DNA of 6,441 bases. Source: an uncultured bacterium. GTDB taxonomy: Bacteria; Verrucomicrobiota; Kiritimatiellia; CAIKKV01. Below are positions 4,814-6,441 of this stretch, one piece after another. The stretch's first letter is position 1, and each line of letters opens with the position of its first letter. The notes beneath the pieces were generated by a model. The model ran no database searches. It had not been told where the DNA came from and saw only the letters and a list, made by a program, of their open reading frames with translations. A program made the translations under genes and the position numbers. The DNA lies in contig CAIKKV010000713.1 in the NCBI GenBank assembly GCA_903828035.1, positions 1 through 6,441 on the forward strand, in the 5' to 3' direction.

Positions 4814-6441
4814 TGGAGCAGGTCACGCATCAGGGCGTCCGCGGTTTCGACGGGCAGCACAAAGACCAGGTCCTGGCCCTGGACCCGCGCATACCGGTTT
4901 CCCGCCGGGTCGCTCCCCCCGAGGATCACGGTTTTCTGGATGCCCTCCCCGCCGTCGAGGCCGAGCTCCAGCCGGGCCACGGGCATCTCAAAGCCATACG
5001 CCTTCTCCTCCGGCCCCGGCTGCTCCAGCCGGAGCGCCCGCAACGCCGCCACCGCGCGAAGAAGCCCCTCCAGAACCTCGGGGTTGACCTGGCGGCCGTC
5101 ATGGGCGAGCCAGTGGCCCTTCTCGTCGCGCTCGGCGGCTTGTTCGACTTCGCCGCGGATCAAGGTGACCCTCTTAACCGCGTCCGCGCTGAGGGAGAGC
5201 ATCGCCCGGTCACGGAACCGCAGCAGGTCCAAGAACGGCTCGGGGCCGAACACCTGGCGCACCGCCGGTCCGTCGAGGAAAAAGACGACGCCGGTTCCCG
5301 TATCGGCCCGGTACCGGTCGCCCTCGGCCGCGTCGAGAAGGCGAAGCCGGCATTCGGAGGACGCCGGGCCGTTCGACGCCCCCGTCCAGAACCGCGCTTG
5401 CGCCATCGGGGGCTGCGCGGGCGCGGACGCCTCGTCGAACCCGACCGCCGTCAGGCTGGGCGCCTGCATGAGAAACGACCGGATCCGCTCCGCATCGCCA
5501 GGCGCTTGGAAGGGCTCGGTCAACTGCCACGACAAATCCCCCCTCGTCGAGGCCGAGATCCGGCGCTCGCCCGCCTCGATGGAAAAGCCGCGGATCGTTT
5601 CCGGCTGAAAGCGCACGCGGACGCGGTCGCGCAAATCCTGCGCGCGAAACGTCAGCAGATTCAGCAGGTTCGTGTCGACCGCAAACACGGGCCCTGTTCC
5701 GCCCAGGCGCGCGCAGAGGCGGTCGCCTCCCGGCCCCGACGAGCGGCCGAACTCAATCCGTGTCGGCGCCTCCTCGCCCGCGAGCCACAGGGTCAGGACA
5801 ACTTCCGCCGAGTCGCGCCCCAGCCCGTACGCGGCCGGGTCGATATGTTCATCCGAAACCACATTCCGCACTTCGGCCGCCATCAGGTCGCGGAGCAGGG
5901 ACTGGATGCGGGGGCTGTCGGCACGGTCGGCAAACGGCTGCAGCAGGCGCCACTCCCCCTTTTCAAGGGCCAGCTGCACAAAGGCGGAGGACCGGCTCTC
6001 CACCTCGACCCGGACCACCGACGAGGCGTCCCCGTCCAGCAGCCGGCGATCGCGGAAAGCGCCCACCTCGGCCGGAAAGGCCGCGAGGATATTCGTCCGG
6101 GTCGTGATCACCACCGGCTCGTCCACGCGCTTCACGAAAATCGAGGAGGGAAAGGGCCCGGGCGCCCCGAGCTGGAGCGTCACCGGGGCCGAGGCGCCCG
6201 ACCGGACCGTGATGGAGGCGGCGGGCTTGTCCAGCCCGTAGCTCGCGAGCGTGAGCCCGCGCATCTTCATCTGGGCCGGGGTGGCGACCTCCTCGCGGGG
6301 CAGCAGCGCCAGTTCGCCGAGGATGTGTTCCACCACCCCCACGTCCGCCGCGCCCTGCATGGGCGTCAGCATCCGCCAGCGGCCGTGGACCTTCCGGCAC
6401 TCGACATGCCAGCCGGCCGTCTCGATCGCCAGCTGGTCGAC
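4810..6441 (-). CDS. DUF4340 domain protein with four tandem modules (5' end outside window)
   Basis: The frame is open to the right edge. The ATG at 6372 is internal, because the 23 codons upstream of it (6441 to 6373) continue the same fold and supply the Trp of the first module (codon 6378-6376). About 543 residues are visible, ending in TGA at 4812-4810. Numbering from the Met at 6372, W141, W282 and W421 recur, as do RDR junctions at 107-109, 248-250 and 387-389, and YG(L/F) at 45-47, 182-184 and 459-461. This marks four copies of a ~140-residue alternating beta/alpha module of DUF4340 type (segments like 'LASYGLDKP', 'AAYGLGRDS', 'KAYGFEMP'). Known members usually have an N-terminal membrane anchor and often sit beside GldG-like ABC-transporter genes; the anchor would lie beyond the window. 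The biochemical role of the family is unknown, but an extracytoplasmic, membrane-anchored location is likely. The stop overlaps the start of the AsmA-like gene. The family call is from motif recognition, not a profile search. Confidence 0.85.
   Translation of the reverse strand, partial: VDQLAIETAGWHVECRKVHGRWRMLTPMQGAADVGVVEHILGELALLPREEVATPAQMKMRGLTLASYGLDKPAASITVRSGASAPVTLQLGAPGPFPSSIFVKRVDEPVVITTRTNILAAFPAEVGAFRDRRLLDGDASSVVRVEVESRSSAFVQLALEKGEWRLLQPFADRADSPRIQSLLRDLMAAEVRNVVSDEHIDPAAYGLGRDSAEVVLTLWLAGEEAPTRIEFGRSSGPGGDRLCARLGGTGPVFAVDTNLLNLLTFRAQDLRDRVRVRFQPETIRGFSIEAGERRISASTRGDLSWQLTEPFQAPGDAERIRSFLMQAPSLTAVGFDEASAPAQPPMAQARFWTGASNGPASSECRLRLLDAAEGDRYRADTGTGVVFFLDGPAVRQVFGPEPFLDLLRFRDRAMLSLSADAVKRVTLIRGEVEQAAERDEKGHWLAHDGRQVNPEVLEGLLRAVAALRALRLEQPGPEEKAYGFEMPVARLELGLDGGEGIQKTVILGGSDPAGNRYARVQGQDLVFVLPVETADALMRDLLQ
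4813..6441 (-). repeat. Four-fold protein-level tandem repeat inside the DUF4340 gene
   Basis: Approximate module boundaries, set at the (F/L)RDR junctions, are: module 1 from beyond 6441 to 6055 (partial), module 2 from 6054 to 5632, module 3 from 5631 to 5215, and module 4 from 5214 to 4813. Each module has a beta-strand opening, a G.W.L-type tryptophan strand, a helix ending before the YG(L/F) motif, a V.L.LG-type strand pair and a 'V(F/V).(V/L)' strand before the next junction. Trp-to-Trp spacing is 142, 141 and 139 residues. The copies are diverged and I see no long nucleotide identity between them, so this is an old duplication, not a recent DNA repeat. Confidence 0.75.

Noticed and set aside
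4137..4826. Minus-strand alternative frame (229 codons) within the AsmA-like gene
   Set aside because: It is out of frame with the real gene. It is Gly/Arg/Pro-rich and shows no domain; no frameshift is needed to explain the AsmA-like protein.
4310..5608. Plus-strand reading frame (432 codons) spanning the junction of the AsmA-like and DUF4340 genes
   Set aside because: It crosses two well-supported minus-strand genes, has low-complexity Arg/Ser/Pro composition, and has no family motif.
1..6441. CRISPR arrays, tRNA or rRNA genes, insertion sequences, phage or defence genes
   Set aside because: The window is almost entirely filled by five continuous minus-strand genes. I saw no direct nucleotide repeats, transposase motifs or structured RNA outside them.

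Overview
The window is a dense, high-GC stretch of bacterial chromosome. All five genes lie on the minus strand and read from right to left. The diderm-type envelope genes (AsmA-like protein, family 9 glycosyltransferase, DUF4340 protein) point to a Gram-negative bacterium. The mix of a DUF4340 protein, an AsmA-like protein with a PVC-like C-terminal half, and a GT9 enzyme with an N-terminal 'IRGGAIGDF' signature suggests the Verrucomicrobiota/Kiritimatiellota side of the PVC group. That placement is an inference from protein style only, with low to moderate confidence.

Layout in order of transcription: (1) the C-terminal ~543 residues of a DUF4340 protein (6441 to 4810; its N-terminus lies beyond the right edge); (2) an AsmA-like single-anchor envelope protein (4813 to 2837); (3) the tRNA methylthiotransferase MiaB (2840 to 1485); (4) a 180-residue polytopic membrane protein of unknown function (1488 to 946); (5) a family 9, heptosyltransferase-like glycosyltransferase (938 to 12). 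The first three junctions are all 4-base ATGA stop/start overlaps, and the last gap is 7 bases. There is no room for an internal terminator. The genes are therefore very probably one operon with strong translational coupling, and it probably continues past both edges. No RNA genes, mobile elements, CRISPR arrays or nucleotide-level repeats were seen.

Functionally, genes 1, 2, 4 and 5 look like envelope genes: an extracytoplasmic beta-rich protein usually linked to ABC-transporter loci, a lipid-transfer/AsmA-type protein, a membrane protein and a sugar transferase for LPS or another surface glycan. MiaB is a cytosolic tRNA modification enzyme carried in the same transcript.

The most notable observation is that the visible DUF4340 protein consists of four tandem copies of one ~140-residue module, with Trp, YG(L/F) and (F/L)RDR landmarks recurring at regular spacing. 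I see no strong evidence for a wholly new system. The window is mainly an ordinary, tightly packed housekeeping/envelope operon with a few unusual protein details.
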